Positions 63,277-64,000 of a stretch of 64,000 nt of DNA are shown in pieces; positions within the stretch are counted from its first letter, which is position 1; each line of letters begins with the position of its first letter. The notes below the pieces were generated by a model that saw only the letters and a list, made by a program, of their open reading frames with translations, was not told the DNA's origin and made no database searches. Source of the DNA: Desulfuromonas sp. KJ2020 (lineage in GTDB: Bacteria > Desulfobacterota > Desulfuromonadia > Desulfuromonadales > SZUA-540); NCBI RefSeq assembly GCF_024197615.1, contig NZ_JAKUKE010000003.1, forward strand, positions 1,077,435-1,141,434, written 5' to 3'. Both the position numbers and the translations under genes were made by a program.

Positions 63277-63957
63277 ATGAAAAAACACCTGCTCATCATG
63301 ATGCTCGTTGTTCTCTTTCCCGCCGGCGCTCTCGCGCTGAGTTTCAGCAATCAGATTTTGACCGCAAATGGAGTTGACTACTACGATACAGGAGCCGAAA
63401 CTGTTGTCTTGACCGACACAGACGGCACAGCAGACAGTTCGACAGCATTTTTGCGCATAGAAGATGCGGGCTGGGCTTCGAGTAACGTTTTCGGCATCTA
63501 CGAATACCAGGTGAACGCCGAGGGAGTAATCAGTGTCCTGGATAGACTTATTGTTTTTTCCGGCGCCGACAGCCCAACGACGGCTACCGTCCTGACCTTC
63601 GACCTGGGGGCCGGAACAGTTACAAACACGACCTCGGGAGACATGGCTTACATCGACGGAACTTTTGGTCTTTTTCTTACCGCCAACAGCATCACCTATT
63701 ACTCCCAGTCACTGCTCAACTCTGACGGTGCGGACCACTTTCTTATCTTCGACACCTCCCCCGGTGCTGGTGATCTCTTTGGAGCTACGTTGTACGCTGC
63801 CATGGAAGATACCTGGAACAATGGCGATGCCGACTACAACGACATGATCGTCGGCATGACGGATGTCGCACCGGCTCCCGTTCCCGAACCAGGCACCCTC
63901 TTGCTTCTGGGACTTGGCCTTGTCGGACTGGGAATCTATCGCAGAGCAAGAAGCTAA
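63277..63957 (+). CDS. PEP-CTERM sorting-domain protein (likely XrtA substrate)
   Basis: A 226-residue exported protein. The signal peptide (about 1-20) is MKKHLLIMMLVVLFPAGALA. The mature part is Thr/Ser/Asp-rich, with the acidic segment WNNGDADYNDMIVGM as in DUF4114-like domains. The C-terminal sorting signal is VPEPGTLLLLGLGLVGLGIYRRARS: the Pro-Glu-Pro motif, a membrane helix and a basic tail. This is the form recognised by exosortase A. AGGAGG stands before ATG 63277, and a sigma-54 promoter lies upstream, consistent with co-regulation with the EPS locus. Confidence 0.9.
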   Translation: MKKHLLIMMLVVLFPAGALALSFSNQILTANGVDYYDTGAETVVLTDTDGTADSSTAFLRIEDAGWASSNVFGIYEYQVNAEGVISVLDRLIVFSGADSPTTATVLTFDLGAGTVTNTTSGDMAYIDGTFGLFLTANSITYYSQSLLNSDGADHFLIFDTSPGAGDLFGATLYAAMEDTWNNGDADYNDMIVGMTDVAPAPVPEPGTLLLLGLGLVGLGIYRRARS

Positions 63958-64000
63958 AGGATACAGCTCAAAATCAAAACGTAAAAAAGGGCAGTGCGAT

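Noticed and set aside
1..64000. tRNA, rRNA, CRISPR array, insertion sequence or prophage
   Set aside because: No cloverleaf, repeat-spacer array, transposase or terminal repeats were recognised in any intergenic region.

Overview
The window looks like chromosome from a Desulfuromonadales-type bacterium (Geobacter/Desulfuromonas/Pelobacter relatives). The evidence is the conserved rimP-nusA-ylxR-infB-DUF503-rbfA-nrnA-truB-rpsO-pnp order, a fused YlxR-L7Ae protein, and a complete exosortase A (XrtA)/PEP-CTERM exopolysaccharide (EPS) locus with PrsK/PrsR sigma-54 regulation. This assignment is inferred from gene content and order, without any database search. No tRNA, rRNA, CRISPR array or insertion sequence was recognised.

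Region 1 (1-13.3 kb, minus strand) is housekeeping. It holds the translation/RNA operon from rimP to pnp (pnp runs off the left edge), then a small lipoprotein gene, an RlmD-type 23S rRNA methyltransferase, a small conserved hypothetical and a TrmJ-type tRNA methyltransferase. Regulatory structures visible here are an intrinsic terminator directly in front of rimP, an rpsO terminator, and a long imperfect hairpin in the pnp leader.

Region 2 (13.4-17.2 kb, plus strand) holds an exosortase-associated CAAX-type membrane protease, a 480-base regulatory gap with dyads and a sigma-54-like promoter, a fibronectin-III protein whose second domain is interrupted by a hydrophobic hairpin, and an AT-rich secreted protein with two jelly-roll-like repeats.

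Region 3 (17.2-63 kb, all minus strand) is a roughly 46-kb EPS biosynthesis and protein-sorting locus. Transcription reads from high to low coordinates. At the upstream edge is a two-component pair (soluble histidine kinase plus sigma-54 activator). A 323-base gap follows with a strong sigma-54 promoter and two 17-bp palindromes whose centres are 51 bp apart. Then come a pseudo-receiver, the TPR lipoprotein PrsT, the priming glycosyltransferase, export protein, chain-length factor, tyrosine kinase, outer-membrane barrel, ATPase, deacetylase, FemAB protein, PLP aminotransferase, exosortase XrtA and EpsI. Next is a mosaic of AT-rich glycosyltransferases, acetyltransferases, polymerase and flippase. 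It includes an unusual carrier protein / flavin dehydrogenase / adenylation-enzyme cassette resembling those that turn carrier-bound proline into pyrrole-2-carboxylate. The locus ends with an epimerase, amidotransferase, glycosyltransferase, DUF218 protein and PrsK/PrsR.

At the right edge, on the plus strand, a PEP-CTERM protein with its own sigma-54 promoter is a likely XrtA substrate. The working model is that sigma-54 and its two activators switch on EPS production and PEP-CTERM proteins together. Sugars are polymerised and heavily N/O-acylated, possibly including a heteroaromatic acyl group, and sorted proteins are processed by XrtA into the extracellular matrix.
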